From assembly GCA_016195085.1 (NCBI GenBank), contig JACQAG010000013.1:1-62086 (forward strand): a stretch of 62,086 nucleotides of DNA, written 5' to 3'. The position numbers were made by a program, and so were the translations under genes. Position 1 is the first letter of the stretch; each line of letters opens with the position of its first letter. This document shows positions 17,868-26,400 of this stretch, one piece after another. Below the pieces are notes generated by a model. The model saw only the letters and a list, made by a program, of their open reading frames with translations. It had not been told where the DNA came from and did not search any database. This DNA comes from Pseudomonadota bacterium (GTDB taxonomy: Bacteria > Pseudomonadota > Alphaproteobacteria > SHVZ01).

Positions 17868-18350
17868 TCACAGCACCGACAGGATGTGCTCGGCGCTGGA
17901 GACCTTGAACTCGCCCGGATTCTCCACTTCGAGCTGCTTGACGACGCCGTTCTCGATGACCATGGCATAGCGCTTGGAGCGCTTGCCCATGCCGAAGCCG
18001 GTGCCGTCCATCTCCAGGCCGACGGCGCGGGTGAAATCGCCGTTGCCGTCGGCGAGCATCACCACCTTGTCGCCGACGTTCTGGCTCTTGCCCCAGGCGT
18101 CCATGACGAAGGCGTCGTTGACCGACAGGCAGGCGATCATGTCCACACCCTTGCCCTTGAGATCGGCGGCCTTGTCGCGGAAGCCCGGCAGATGCTTGGC
18201 CGAGCATGTCGGCGTGAAGGCGCCGGGAAGCGCGAACAGCACGACCTTCTTGTTGGCGAAGAGCTCGGTGGGAATCACGTCCTTCGCGCCGTCCGATGTC
18301 ATTTGTCTCAGCTTCGCCGCCGGAACCTTGTCGCCGACCTTGATCGTCAT
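17868..18350 (-). CDS. Peroxiredoxin (Prx5 type)
   Basis: 160 aa from the ATG at 18350, which has GAGGG six bases upstream; the 21-codon upstream extension lacks family support. Prx5-like thiol peroxidases reduce H2O2 and organic hydroperoxides. The peroxidatic Cys49 lies in LPGAFTPTCSAKHLPGF, and the conserved Arg-containing GKRSKRYAMVIENGVVKQ is present. A second cysteine occurs in MIACLSVND. The reductant is probably glutathione/glutaredoxin or thioredoxin. It is transcribed alone and is divergent from the Ehr-type operon. Confidence 0.95.
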   Translation of the reverse strand: MTIKVGDKVPAAKLRQMTSDGAKDVIPTELFANKKVVLFALPGAFTPTCSAKHLPGFRDKAADLKGKGVDMIACLSVNDAFVMDAWGKSQNVGDKVVMLADGNGDFTRAVGLEMDGTGFGMGKRSKRYAMVIENGVVKQLEVENPGEFKVSSAEHILSVL

Positions 18351-18651
18351 GGCACCCTCATCTTCATAATTCGTTGGGGAATGGATGACCGCGGGGGGGC
18401 GGTCCTGCGTCAAAGGGACGCGTCCCTAACATAAGCATGCGCTCCGCCGTGTCCAGCCGCTTCGGCTCGGCCGGGTTTCCCTATGCAAAACACCACGCGT
18501 CGCGGGCATCGAGGGGCCAAGATGACCTGCGGCTTCAGGCATGTAGCGTTTGCGCCGCGTTGGGCCGTTGGCGTAGGCTTTGCAAAGGGCTGTACGCAGA
18601 CCTTCGGCAGGAATTCGGGGTGGGGTTCTTACGCATCGCTGGAGGACGGGC
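18351..18651. other. Divergent intergenic region between peroxiredoxin and Ehr-type operon
   Basis: About 300 bp separating two divergent transcription units. It should hold both promoters. A perfect palindrome is described separately. A GGAGGAC ribosome-binding site precedes the hyfB start. I see no gene or known RNA motif. Confidence 0.45.
18415..18426. promoter_or_regulatory. Perfect 12-bp palindrome GGGACGCGTCCC in the peroxiredoxin leader
   Basis: A self-complementary GGGACGCGTCCC, 65 bp upstream of the peroxiredoxin start, followed on the plus strand by the A/T-rich CTAACATAAG. Position and symmetry fit an operator, but chance in G+C-rich DNA is possible. Confidence 0.3.
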
Positions 18652-20655
18652 ATGTTGAGCCTGGTCCTTCTCGGCGTGGCTTTGTTGCTGCTCTTGGGAG
18701 CGCTGGCGCCGTTCGTCGGTGGCGAGGCCGCTGCGCGCCGCATCGTCTACGGGGCAAGCCTCGCCATCTCGGCGGTTCTGGCAGTGCTGGCGATCGCAAG
18801 GTTGCTCGAGGGCGGACCGCCGGCGAGTGCCGTCTTGCCCATCGGCCTGCCCTGGCTCGATGCGCATTTTCGGCTGGACGAGCTGTCCGCCTATTTCCTG
18901 GTGGTGGTCAATCTGGTGGCCGCCATCGTCAGCATCTTCGCCTTCGGCTATGCCAGCCACGATGTCGAGCCGGCACGGGTCACCCCGCCCTATCCGGTGT
19001 TCCTCGCCGGCTGCAATCTCGTGCTCATCGCCGACGACGCCTTCATGTTCCTGTTGTCCTGGGAGTTCATGTCGCTGTCGTCGTGGCTCCTGGTCATGGC
19101 CAACCATCGCCAGCCGGAAACCCGCCGCGCCGCCTTCGTCTACCTGGTGATGGCGGCCTTCGGCACGCTCATGCTGCTGTTTGCCTTCGGCGTGCTCGCC
19201 GGACCGGCCGGCGACTACGATTTCGATTCCATGCGCGAGGCCAAAGTTAAGCCGCTGCTCGCCTCGGCCGCCTTCGTGCTGGTGCTGCTCGGCACCGGCT
19301 CCAAGGCCGGGCTGGTGCCGTTGCATGTCTGGCTGCCGCTGGCGCACCCGGCCGCACCCTCGCATGTCTCGGCCCTGATGAGCGGCGTCATGACCAAGGT
19401 GGCGCTCTACGGCATGATCCGCGTGCTCTTCGATCTCCTGGGTGAGCCGGCCTGGTGGTGGGGCGGGCTGGTGCTGCTGCTGGGTGCGGTCAGCGCCGTC
19501 ATCGGCGTGCTCTATGCGCTGCTGCAGCGCGACCTGAAGGTGATGCTCGCCTACAGCACGGTCGAGAATGTCGGCATCATCGTGCTCGGCATCGGGCTTG
19601 CGCTCGCCTTCAAGGCGAGCCGTCTGCCCGATCTGGCGGCGCTGGCGCTAGTGGCCGCACTCCTGCACGTGATGAACCACGCCCTCTTCAAAAGCCTGTT
19701 GTTTTGCGGCGCGGGCGCAGTGCTGGTCGCGACCGGCCAGCGCGATCTGGAGAAGCTCGGCGGCCTCATCCGCCGCATGCCGCTGACGGCGCTGTTCTTC
19801 CTCGTCGGCTGCCTGGCGCTCTCCGGCCTGCCGCCCTTGAACGGCTTCGTCTCGGAATGGCTGACCTTCCAGGCGATCTTCTCCTCGACCGCGTTCTCGA
19901 ACGAGCTCTTGCGCCTGGGCGTGCCGGTCGCCGGCGCGCTCTTGGCGCTCTCGGCCGCCTTGGCGGCGGCGTGCTTCATCAAGGCGTTCGGCATTGCCTT
20001 TCTCGGGCGGCCGCGGGGAGCGGCGGCGGCGGCCGCACTCGAGCCCGAGGGGGCGATGACGGCGGCCTTGGCGCTGTTCTCCTTCGCCTGCCTGGTCTTG
20101 GGTGCCTTTCCCGGCTTCGCCATCCTCATCGCCGACCCGGTGGCGCGCACGCTTTTGGGCGACGGTCTGCCGGTCAATGTCGGCGGCTTCCTCTGGCTCA
20201 CTCCCTTTCCCGATGGCGCCACTTCCTATAGCGGTCTCATCGTGCTGGTGCTGGTGCTGTCGGTGCCGCTGTCGATCGTATGGCTGGTGCAGCGCCTGGG
20301 GGTTCGCCAGCAGCGGCGCTCCCACTTGTGGGATTGCGGCTTTCCCGACCCGAGCCCGGCCACCCAATACACCGCATCCAGCTTCTCGCAGCCGATCCGC
20401 CGCGTCTTCGGCACGGTCCTGTTCCGTGCGCGGGAGAGCGTCGACATGCCGCCGCCCGGCGACATGCGCCCGGCTAGGTTCGCCGTCACGCTGGTGGATC
20501 CGGCCTGGGATTGGCTGTTCCAGCCGATCGGGCGCATCGTCGGCTACGTCACCCAGCGCATCAACATCCTGCAGTTCATGACCATCAGGCGCTATCTGTC
20601 GCTGATGTTCACCGCACTCGTCATCCTGCTCCTGGTCGTGGTGGTGAACCAGTGA
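18652..20655 (+). CDS. hyfB: Hydrogenase-4 component B-like / antiporter-type proton-pumping subunit
   Basis: 667 aa, multi-spanning. This is an Mrp/NuoL-family antiporter-like subunit of complex I-related membrane complexes. The conserved core is GTGSKAGLVPLHVWLPLAHPAAPSHVSALMSG (lysine and histidine of the proton path) followed by MTKVALYGMIRV, DLKVMLAYSTVENVGII and CLALSGLPPLNGFVSEWL. The C-terminal extension (CGFPDPSPATQYTASSFSQPIRRVFGTVLF) is typical of HyfB/HycC. The ATG at 18652 has a GGAGGAC site. Its stop overlaps the GTG of the next gene, so the operon is tightly coupled. Confidence 0.93.
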   Translation: MLSLVLLGVALLLLLGALAPFVGGEAAARRIVYGASLAISAVLAVLAIARLLEGGPPASAVLPIGLPWLDAHFRLDELSAYFLVVVNLVAAIVSIFAFGYASHDVEPARVTPPYPVFLAGCNLVLIADDAFMFLLSWEFMSLSSWLLVMANHRQPETRRAAFVYLVMAAFGTLMLLFAFGVLAGPAGDYDFDSMREAKVKPLLASAAFVLVLLGTGSKAGLVPLHVWLPLAHPAAPSHVSALMSGVMTKVALYGMIRVLFDLLGEPAWWWGGLVLLLGAVSAVIGVLYALLQRDLKVMLAYSTVENVGIIVLGIGLALAFKASRLPDLAALALVAALLHVMNHALFKSLLFCGAGAVLVATGQRDLEKLGGLIRRMPLTALFFLVGCLALSGLPPLNGFVSEWLTFQAIFSSTAFSNELLRLGVPVAGALLALSAALAAACFIKAFGIAFLGRPRGAAAAAALEPEGAMTAALALFSFACLVLGAFPGFAILIADPVARTLLGDGLPVNVGGFLWLTPFPDGATSYSGLIVLVLVLSVPLSIVWLVQRLGVRQQRRSHLWDCGFPDPSPATQYTASSFSQPIRRVFGTVLFRARESVDMPPPGDMRPARFAVTLVDPAWDWLFQPIGRIVGYVTQRINILQFMTIRRYLSLMFTALVILLLVVVVNQ

Positions 20656-21602
20656 CCGGCCTCATCTTGCAGATCGTGCAGAGCCTGTCGGTCCTGCTCG
20701 TAGCACCGCTCTTCACCGGGCTCGTGCGCAAGATCAAGGCCCGCCTCGTCGGGCGCGTCGGGCCGGCCTTGGTGCAGCCCTACCGCGACTTGGCGAGGCT
20801 CATGCGCAAGGAGGCGGTGGTGGCGGAGCATGCCTCCTGGCTGTTCCGCTCGACTCCCTATGTGGTCTTCGCGCTGGCTTGGCTGGTGGCCTCGGTGGTG
20901 CCGACGTTTGCCATCGGCCACGCGCTCGCCGGCGTCGGCGATCTCATCGCCATCGTTGCCTTGCTCGCCACCGCGCGGTTCTTCCTGGCGCTTGCCGGCA
21001 TGGACATCGGCACCAGCTTCGGCGGCATCGGCGCCAGCCGCGATTTGATGATCGCCTCCTTGGCCGAGCCGGCGATGCTCATGGTGGTGTTCTCGGTGGC
21101 GCTGGTCGCCGGCTCGACGGCGCTGCCGACGATCGCCTCTTTCGTCTTGACCGACGGCATCGGTCTCGAGGTGTCGCTGGCGCTGGCGCTCATCTCCGTC
21201 GTCATGGTGGCGATCGCCGAGAACGGCCGCATCCCCATCGACAATCCCGCCACCCATCTCGAGCTCACCATGGTGCACGAGGCGATGGTGCTGGAGTATT
21301 CCGGCCGGCACCTGGCGCTGATCGAGGCGGCCGGCATGCTGAGGCTGGTGATCTACGTGTCGCTCATTGCCTGCATCTTCGCGCCCTGGGGTCTGGCGCG
21401 CGCCGAGGGAGCGGGGCTCGCCGACTACGCCGTCGGCTACGCGGTCTTCGTCCTCCATCTCGGCTTCGCCGGCCTGGCGCTCGCCGTGTTCGAGACCTCG
21501 ATCGCCAAGATGCGGGTGTTCCGCGTCGGCGAATTCTTAGGTGCCGCCCTCATCCTGGCGCTGCTGGCGGTGATCTTCCGCTTCGTCTCCGACGTGTTCT
21601 GA
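20652..21602 (+). CDS. hyfC: Hydrogenase-4 component C-like / NuoH-family membrane subunit
   Basis: 316 aa from a GTG at 20652 that overlaps the hyfB stop (GTGA). It is the NuoH/HycD-type subunit connecting the hydrophilic arm to the membrane arm. Visible family text: RKIKARLVGRVGPALVQPYRDLARLMRKEAV near the N-terminus, and ENGRIPIDNPATHLELTMVHEAMVLEYSG, whose acidic residues correspond to the quinone-site loop of NuoH. About eight membrane helices. Its stop overlaps the hyfE start by one base. Confidence 0.93.
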   Translation: MTGLILQIVQSLSVLLVAPLFTGLVRKIKARLVGRVGPALVQPYRDLARLMRKEAVVAEHASWLFRSTPYVVFALAWLVASVVPTFAIGHALAGVGDLIAIVALLATARFFLALAGMDIGTSFGGIGASRDLMIASLAEPAMLMVVFSVALVAGSTALPTIASFVLTDGIGLEVSLALALISVVMVAIAENGRIPIDNPATHLELTMVHEAMVLEYSGRHLALIEAAGMLRLVIYVSLIACIFAPWGLARAEGAGLADYAVGYAVFVLHLGFAGLALAVFETSIAKMRVFRVGEFLGAALILALLAVIFRFVSDVF

Positions 21603-22276
21603 TGCCGGCAGCCGCCAATCACTTCTACTATGACGTGGCGCATCTGTTGGGCGCCTTGGTGCTGCTGTGCAGCTTCGTCCTCATCTACCAGCGCCGCCTG
21701 ACCGGAATCATCAATGCCTTCACCATGCAGTCCCTGGCGCTGGCGCTGGCGGCCGCCTGGCAAGCCTTCGTCCAGGACGCCCCGCATCTCTTCGTGACCG
21801 CCGGCATAGCGCTCCTGTTCAAGACCGTGACCGTGCCGGTCGCCCTCCACTGGATCGTTCGCCGCCTGGCGATCCACGAGACGGTGGAGAACGCGCTCGG
21901 CATCGGGCTGTCGCTGCTCTCCGGGGTCGGACTGGTGGCGCTCGCCGTGCTCCTGGTGCTGCCGGTCACCGGCTCGACCGCGGCCTTGACCCGCGAGACC
22001 TTGGCGATGGCGCTGTCGATCCTGCTCCTGGGCCTCCTCATCATGATCGCCCGGCGCAATGCGATCGCCCAGGTCGTCGGCTTCATGTCCTTGGAGAACG
22101 GGCTGGTCCTGGCGGCGGTCGGCGTGAAGGGCATGCCGCTGGTGGTCGAGATGAGCGTCGCCTTCTCGCTCCTGGTCGCCTTCATCCTTTTCGGCCTGTT
22201 CTTCTTCCGCATCCGCGAGCGCTTCGACACCCTCGACCTGCAGTTCGTCGAGAGCTTCCGAGGCGAGCGCCGGTGA
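21602..22276 (+). CDS. hyfE: Hydrogenase-4 component E-like membrane subunit
   Basis: 224 aa, about six to seven membrane segments. HyfE is the NuoK-plus extension type subunit of hydrogenase-4 complexes and is absent from formate hydrogenlyase-1. The NuoK-like part is RRNAIAQVVGFMSLENGLVLAAVGVKGMPLVVEMSVAFSLLV, with the conserved acidic residues in SLEN and VEMS. The ATG overlaps the hyfC stop (TGATG) and its stop overlaps hyfF. The presence of HyfE places the complex with Hyf/Ehr rather than Hyc. Confidence 0.9.
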   Translation: MPAAANHFYYDVAHLLGALVLLCSFVLIYQRRLTGIINAFTMQSLALALAAAWQAFVQDAPHLFVTAGIALLFKTVTVPVALHWIVRRLAIHETVENALGIGLSLLSGVGLVALAVLLVLPVTGSTAALTRETLAMALSILLLGLLIMIARRNAIAQVVGFMSLENGLVLAAVGVKGMPLVVEMSVAFSLLVAFILFGLFFFRIRERFDTLDLQFVESFRGERR

Positions 22277-23706
22277 TCTCGATCGCCCTCATCCTCGGGA
22301 TTCCGCTCGCCGCCGCCTCGATGCTGGCCTTCGTGCCGCAGCACAAGATCGGCGGCTGGCTCAATACCGGTGCCTCCTTCCTGACGCTGATCGCCGGCGC
22401 CAGCCTGTTGATCGGCCGGCCCGAGCCCTCGGCCTTGGCCTTCATCGACGACTTCAACATCTATCTCGTGGTGCTGACCTCCTTCGGCGCCTTCACCGCC
22501 GCCTGGTTCAGCGCCGGCTACATCGACCACGAGGTCAAGACCGGAAGGCTGTCGCCGGCCTATCTGCGCTTCTACCACGCCATGTATCAGATGCTGAGCT
22601 TCGGCATGCTGCTGGCGCTGGTCAGCAACAACATCGGGGTGATGTGGGCGGCGATCGAGCTCGCCACGCTCACCACCGTGGTCATGGTCAGCCTCTATCG
22701 AACCCGGCCGGCGCTGGAAGCCGCGTGGAAATACTTCATCCTGGGTTCGGTCGGCATCGCGCTCGCCTTGTTCGGCACCATCCTCGTCTACTTGGCGGCG
22801 CAGACGGCAATGGGCCCCGGGCTGCAGGCCTTGTCTTGGTCGTCCCTCTACAAGGAAGCGCCCAATTTCCAGCCCGAGCTCTTGAACCTCGCCTTCGTCT
22901 TTCTGCTGGTCGGCTTCGGCACCAAGGTCGGCCTGGTGCCGCTGCATGCCTGGCTGCCCGACGCCCATGCCGAAGGTCCGACGCCGATATCGGCGGTGCT
23001 GTCGGGCCTGCTCTTGAACGTCGCCCTCTATGCGGTGGTCCGCTACAAGATGCTGCTCGCCGCCAACGGCGATGCGCTGGCCCCGGGCCCGCTGTTGATT
23101 TCCATGGGCCTCTCCTCGCTCATCGTCGCCTCGCTGATGCTCTATCGCCGGCGCGACATCAAGCGGCTCTTCGCCTATTCCTCGATCGAGCATATGGGCA
23201 TCATCACCTTCGCCTTCGGCATGGGCGGCCATCTGGCGAATTTCGCCGGCCTTCTGCACATGGCGATGCACAGCCTGACCAAGTCGGCGATCTTCTATGC
23301 GGTCGGCCTCATCGCCCAAGCCAAGGGCTCGCAGCGCATCGAGGACATCAGGGGCTTGACCTCGAGCAATCCCGTCTTGGGATGGGGCTTCGTCGCCGCC
23401 GTGGCGGCGATCGCCGGCCTGCCGCCCTTCGGCCTGTTCATGAGCGAGTTCCTGCTGGTCTCCTCCACCTTCCCGCGCTCGCAATTGCTGGCGGTCGTGC
23501 TCGTCTTTGGCCTGGTGCTCGCCTTCGGCGGGCTCATGGTGCGCCTGCATCAGATCGCCTTCGGGCCCGCCGAGGGCGAGGCGAAGCCGATCACCGCCTC
23601 GCTGGTGCCGCTGTTCGCGCATCTCGTGCTGATTCTCCTGGCCGGGCTCTTTCTGCCGCGGCCGCTGGTCGCCTGGTTCCAATCGGTCGCGGACTTGCTA
23701 GGCTGA
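22273..23706 (+). CDS. hyfF: Hydrogenase-4 component F-like / NuoN-type antiporter-like subunit
   Basis: 477 aa from a GTG at 22273 overlapping the hyfE stop (GTGA). A second Mrp-antiporter-like subunit. Motifs: MWAAIELATLTTVVMVSLYRT (acidic TM5 residue), GFGTKVGLVPLHAWLPDAHAEGPTPISAVLSG (TM7-8 lysine and histidine) and DIKRLFAYSSIEHMGII. HyfB and HyfF together give two antiporter-like modules, so two proton or Na+ translocating units are expected. It is followed by the hydrophilic arm genes after 7 bp. Confidence 0.93.
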   Translation: MISIALILGIPLAAASMLAFVPQHKIGGWLNTGASFLTLIAGASLLIGRPEPSALAFIDDFNIYLVVLTSFGAFTAAWFSAGYIDHEVKTGRLSPAYLRFYHAMYQMLSFGMLLALVSNNIGVMWAAIELATLTTVVMVSLYRTRPALEAAWKYFILGSVGIALALFGTILVYLAAQTAMGPGLQALSWSSLYKEAPNFQPELLNLAFVFLLVGFGTKVGLVPLHAWLPDAHAEGPTPISAVLSGLLLNVALYAVVRYKMLLAANGDALAPGPLLISMGLSSLIVASLMLYRRRDIKRLFAYSSIEHMGIITFAFGMGGHLANFAGLLHMAMHSLTKSAIFYAVGLIAQAKGSQRIEDIRGLTSSNPVLGWGFVAAVAAIAGLPPFGLFMSEFLLVSSTFPRSQLLAVVLVFGLVLAFGGLMVRLHQIAFGPAEGEAKPITASLVPLFAHLVLILLAGLFLPRPLVAWFQSVADLLG

Positions 23707-23713
23707 ACCCAAG

Positions 23714-25225
23714 ATGAGCGACGCAGCCGGTCTCGCCAGCGTTCTCGCCACTCTCGGCCCCGAGGATGGAACTCTGCCGTGGCCGCGCTATCGCCTGGAC
23801 CGCGAGAGCTGGCGCGGCCTCATCGCTCGGCTGGCGACGGTCGACTGGTCCCTGGTGGCGCTCTGGGGCGAGGAGAAGACGGTGCAGCTGGCGCTCCGCG
23901 ACGAGGTCGCCGGAACCCAGGCCCTCGCCCGCCTCGACTGTCCCGAGGGGAGCTATCCCTCGCTCGCGGCGGTGAGGCCGGGGGCCATCCGGCTCGAGCG
24001 CGCGATCCGCGATTTGCATGGTCTCGACGCCGAAGGTGCCGCCGATACCCGTCCGTGGCTCGACCATGGCAGGTGGGGAGCGATCTCGCGGCTGATCGCC
24101 GCGGCACCTTATCCGTTCCTTCCCGTCGAGGGCGAAGGGGTGCACCAGATCCCGGTCGGCCCGGTGCATGCCGGCATCATCGAGCCGGGGCATTTCCGCT
24201 TCCACGCCAATGGCGAGACCGTCGTCAGGCTGGAGGAGCGGCTGGGCTATGTGCACAAGGGCACCGAGCGGCTGATGCAGGGAAAGACCGCGCTCGAAGC
24301 CGCGCGCCTGGCCGGGCGCCTCTCCGGCGATGCCACCGTCGCCTACGCCATCGCCTTTGCCCGCGCCGTCGAGGCCGCACTCGGCGTGGAGCCGCCGCCG
24401 CGCGCGGTCTATCTCCGCGCGCTGATGGCCGAGCTCGAGCGCATCGCCAACCATTTCGGCGATTTCGGCGCCATCTGCAACGACGCCGCCTTTGGCTTCA
24501 TCCAGGCGCATGCCACGGTCGCCCGCGAAGGCGTGCTGCGCGCGGCCGAGACCTGCTTCGGCCACCGCTTGATGATGGACCGGGTGGTCCCCGGCGGGGT
24601 CGCCGTCGACTTGGCGGAGGCCGCCGGCCCGCGCGTGGCGCTGCTGATGACCGAGCTCGCCGACAGCCTCGCCTATCTCATGCGCATCTACGACAACAAG
24701 CCCTCGCTGCAGGATCGCACCGTCTCGACCGGTGTGGCACTCTCGGAGCTGGTGCACCGCTTCGCCGCCGGCGGCTTCGTCGGCCGCGCCTCGGGCCGCG
24801 CCGTCGATGCCAGGAAGTCCCCGGGATACCCGCCCTACGACGATCTCGACTTCGATATTCCGACGCGCAGCGAAGGCGACGTGCACGCCCGGCTGATGAT
24901 CCGCATCGAGGAGCTGAAGCAGTCCTTCCGCCTGGTCGAGCAGCTCTTGGAGCGCATGCCCCAGGGCGAGATCCGCCGCGAGCTTCCGTCCGCGGTGGGT
25001 GGGGGCGGGAGCGGCGAAGGCATCGCCGAGGTCGAGAGCTTCCGCGGCGATGTGTTCGTCTACGTCAAGCTCGACGGCGAAGGCCGCGTCATCCGCTGCC
25101 ACCCCCGCGATCCCTCCTGGTTCCAATGGCCGCTCTTGGAGGCCTGCGTCGAGAACAACATCGTCGCCGACTTCCCGCTCTGCAACAAGTCGTTCAACTG
25201 CTCCTATTCCGGACACGATCTCTGA
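23714..25225 (+). CDS. hyfG: Large-subunit homologue of hydrogenase-4 (NuoCD-like) lacking [NiFe] ligands
   Basis: 503 aa. N-terminal ~160 residues correspond to the NuoC-like domain; the rest is NuoD/HycE-like (IPVGPVHAGIIEPGHFRFHANGE). In catalytic group 4 hydrogenases the first metal motif is RxCGxCxxxH. Here the aligned segment is R202-L-S-G-D-A-T-V-A-Y211: both cysteines (Ser204, Ala207) and the histidine (Tyr211) are replaced. At the C-terminus the expected DPCxxC is NCSYS (Cys496, Ser499), so at most one of four nickel ligands remains. No maturation protease or hyp genes are nearby. The protein therefore cannot hold a normal Ni-Fe centre and fits the Ehr-type complexes. The electron donor/acceptor is unknown; quinone or another redox carrier is possible. 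Confidence 0.9.
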   Translation: MSDAAGLASVLATLGPEDGTLPWPRYRLDRESWRGLIARLATVDWSLVALWGEEKTVQLALRDEVAGTQALARLDCPEGSYPSLAAVRPGAIRLERAIRDLHGLDAEGAADTRPWLDHGRWGAISRLIAAAPYPFLPVEGEGVHQIPVGPVHAGIIEPGHFRFHANGETVVRLEERLGYVHKGTERLMQGKTALEAARLAGRLSGDATVAYAIAFARAVEAALGVEPPPRAVYLRALMAELERIANHFGDFGAICNDAAFGFIQAHATVAREGVLRAAETCFGHRLMMDRVVPGGVAVDLAEAAGPRVALLMTELADSLAYLMRIYDNKPSLQDRTVSTGVALSELVHRFAAGGFVGRASGRAVDARKSPGYPPYDDLDFDIPTRSEGDVHARLMIRIEELKQSFRLVEQLLERMPQGEIRRELPSAVGGGGSGEGIAEVESFRGDVFVYVKLDGEGRVIRCHPRDPSWFQWPLLEACVENNIVADFPLCNKSFNCSYSGHDL

Positions 25226-25752
25226 TGTGGCGCCTGATTGCCAAGACGCTGGTCAAGGGTCCGTTCACCATCGCCGCGCCGCCGCCTTCCGGCGACGGCC
25301 TGGCGGAGCTGGCGAGCCGGGTCGATTCGGCGGCGCGCGCCCGCCTCGGCCGCAGCCTCGTTATCCGCGAGGTCGATGCCGGCTCCTGCAATGGCTGCGA
25401 GCTCGAGATCCATGCGCTCAATAATCCCGTCTACGATCTCGAGCGCTTCGGCATCCGCTTCGCCGCCAGCCCGCGCCATGCCGATGTGCTGATGGTGACC
25501 GGGCCGGTCACCAAGAACATGGCCGAGGCCCTGAAGCGCACCTATGACGCCACACCCAACCCGAAATGGGTGGTGGCGATCGGCGATTGCGCCTTCGATG
25601 GCGGGCTGTTCCAGGGCGGCTATGCGGTCGTCGGCGGGGTCAAGGAGGTGGTGCCGGTCGACCTCCACATCCGCGGCTGCCCGCCGACGCCGACCCAGAT
25701 GCTCACCGGCCTGTTGGCGCTCCTGGAGACCGTCGAGCGCCCGCAGCCCTGA
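25225..25752 (+). CDS. hyfI: Small-subunit homologue of hydrogenase-4 (NuoB-like, [4Fe-4S])
   Basis: 175 aa. NuoB/HycG/HyfI family. All four cluster ligands are present: Cys55 and Cys58 in DAGSCNGCELEIHAL, Cys122 in AIGDCAFDGG and Cys152 in IRGCPPTPTQML. So the proximal/N2-like cluster is kept even though the large-subunit nickel site is lost. It overlaps the large-subunit stop by one base. The ferredoxin-like HyfH and HyfA that usually feed electrons are absent from the operon. Confidence 0.93.
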   Translation: MWRLIAKTLVKGPFTIAAPPPSGDGLAELASRVDSAARARLGRSLVIREVDAGSCNGCELEIHALNNPVYDLERFGIRFAASPRHADVLMVTGPVTKNMAEALKRTYDATPNPKWVVAIGDCAFDGGLFQGGYAVVGGVKEVVPVDLHIRGCPPTPTQMLTGLLALLETVERPQP

Positions 25753-25824
25753 GGCAGGAGCGCCGCGTAGCCTCGGCACGGAGGCAGCCTCGTCAGCAAC
25801 CGGCGCTCGTGCCATGATGCCGCC

Positions 25825-26037
25825 ATGGGACCGCTCGCCATGCCTCGGATGCCGTCCTCCTATGCCTGGACCCTGTTGGCCGGGGCAGCACTCGGCTTCG
25901 CCTATGGCGACAAGGCCTTTCCGGACCTCGAAATGGTGATCCCGGATCCTTACTGCGACATGCTCCTGGGCGTGGGCGGCGCGCTCTTCGCCGGGCTCGC
26001 GCATGAGGTGGTGGTGCGCCTCCGCCAGCGGCTCTGA
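25825..26037 (+). CDS. Small membrane protein, hypothetical
   Basis: 70 aa with a hydrophobic N-terminal segment (YAWTLLAGAALGFAYG) and a second one (CDMLLGVGGALFAGLAHEVVVRL), so probably two short membrane helices. It lies 72 bp after the hydrogenase-like operon on the same strand. I do not recognise a family. Coding potential is suggested by the consistent reading frame with two hydrophobic segments; it could still be spurious. Confidence 0.4.
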   Translation: MGPLAMPRMPSSYAWTLLAGAALGFAYGDKAFPDLEMVIPDPYCDMLLGVGGALFAGLAHEVVVRLRQRL

Positions 26038-26106
26038 GGGGGCCTGCGAAGGCTCCTGCCGATCCCATCTCGCAGGTCCGGCCGCTCCGCGTCCGATGCC
26101 CCTTGC

Positions 26107-26129
26107 ATGTAGCACATTTTGTACTACAT
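26107..26129. promoter_or_regulatory. Likely autoregulatory operator of the toxin-antitoxin operon
   Basis: An inverted repeat ATGTAGCACA-TTT-TGTACTACAT (9 of 10 pairs match) 23 bp before the antitoxin ATG. PhdYefM-type antitoxins bind such TGTA/TACA palindromes, and the A/T-rich centre could overlap the -10 region. Confidence 0.65.
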
Positions 26130-26151
26130 TGTCGTGTCCGAGGACCATGCG

Positions 26152-26400
26152 ATGGCCAAACAGATCAGCCTCCGCGATGCGAACCAAGGCTTTGCACGCT
26201 GCGTGCGCGCGGTCGAAGCCGGCCAGGAATTCGTGATCACCCGCAACGGCAAGCCTGTCGCTCGTCTCGTGCCGATCGCCGGGCACCGTGTTCTGACCTC
26301 GCAGCAGCAGGCTGCGCGAGCCCGCGCTCTGGCCCGAATGCGGAAGGGCTGGCCAATCGGCGCCGGCAAGCTCAACCGGGCATCCTTGCATGAGCGCTGA
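26152..26400 (+). CDS. Antitoxin, Phd/YefM family
   Basis: 82 aa from the ATG at 26152 (MAKQISLRDANQGFARCVRAVEAGQEFVITRNGKPVARLVPI), the classic Phd/YefM fold with a flexible, basic C-terminus that should neutralise the toxin. An upstream in-frame ATG at 26119 lies in the operator and is rejected. It overlaps the PIN toxin by 11 bp. Such antitoxins repress their own promoter, here through the palindrome at 26107-26129. Confidence 0.93.
   Translation: MAKQISLRDANQGFARCVRAVEAGQEFVITRNGKPVARLVPIAGHRVLTSQQQAARARALARMRKGWPIGAGKLNRASLHER

Noticed and set aside
18652-25752. Annotation as an active [NiFe] hydrogenase
   Set aside because: The large-subunit ligands for nickel are missing and no maturation genes occur in the window.
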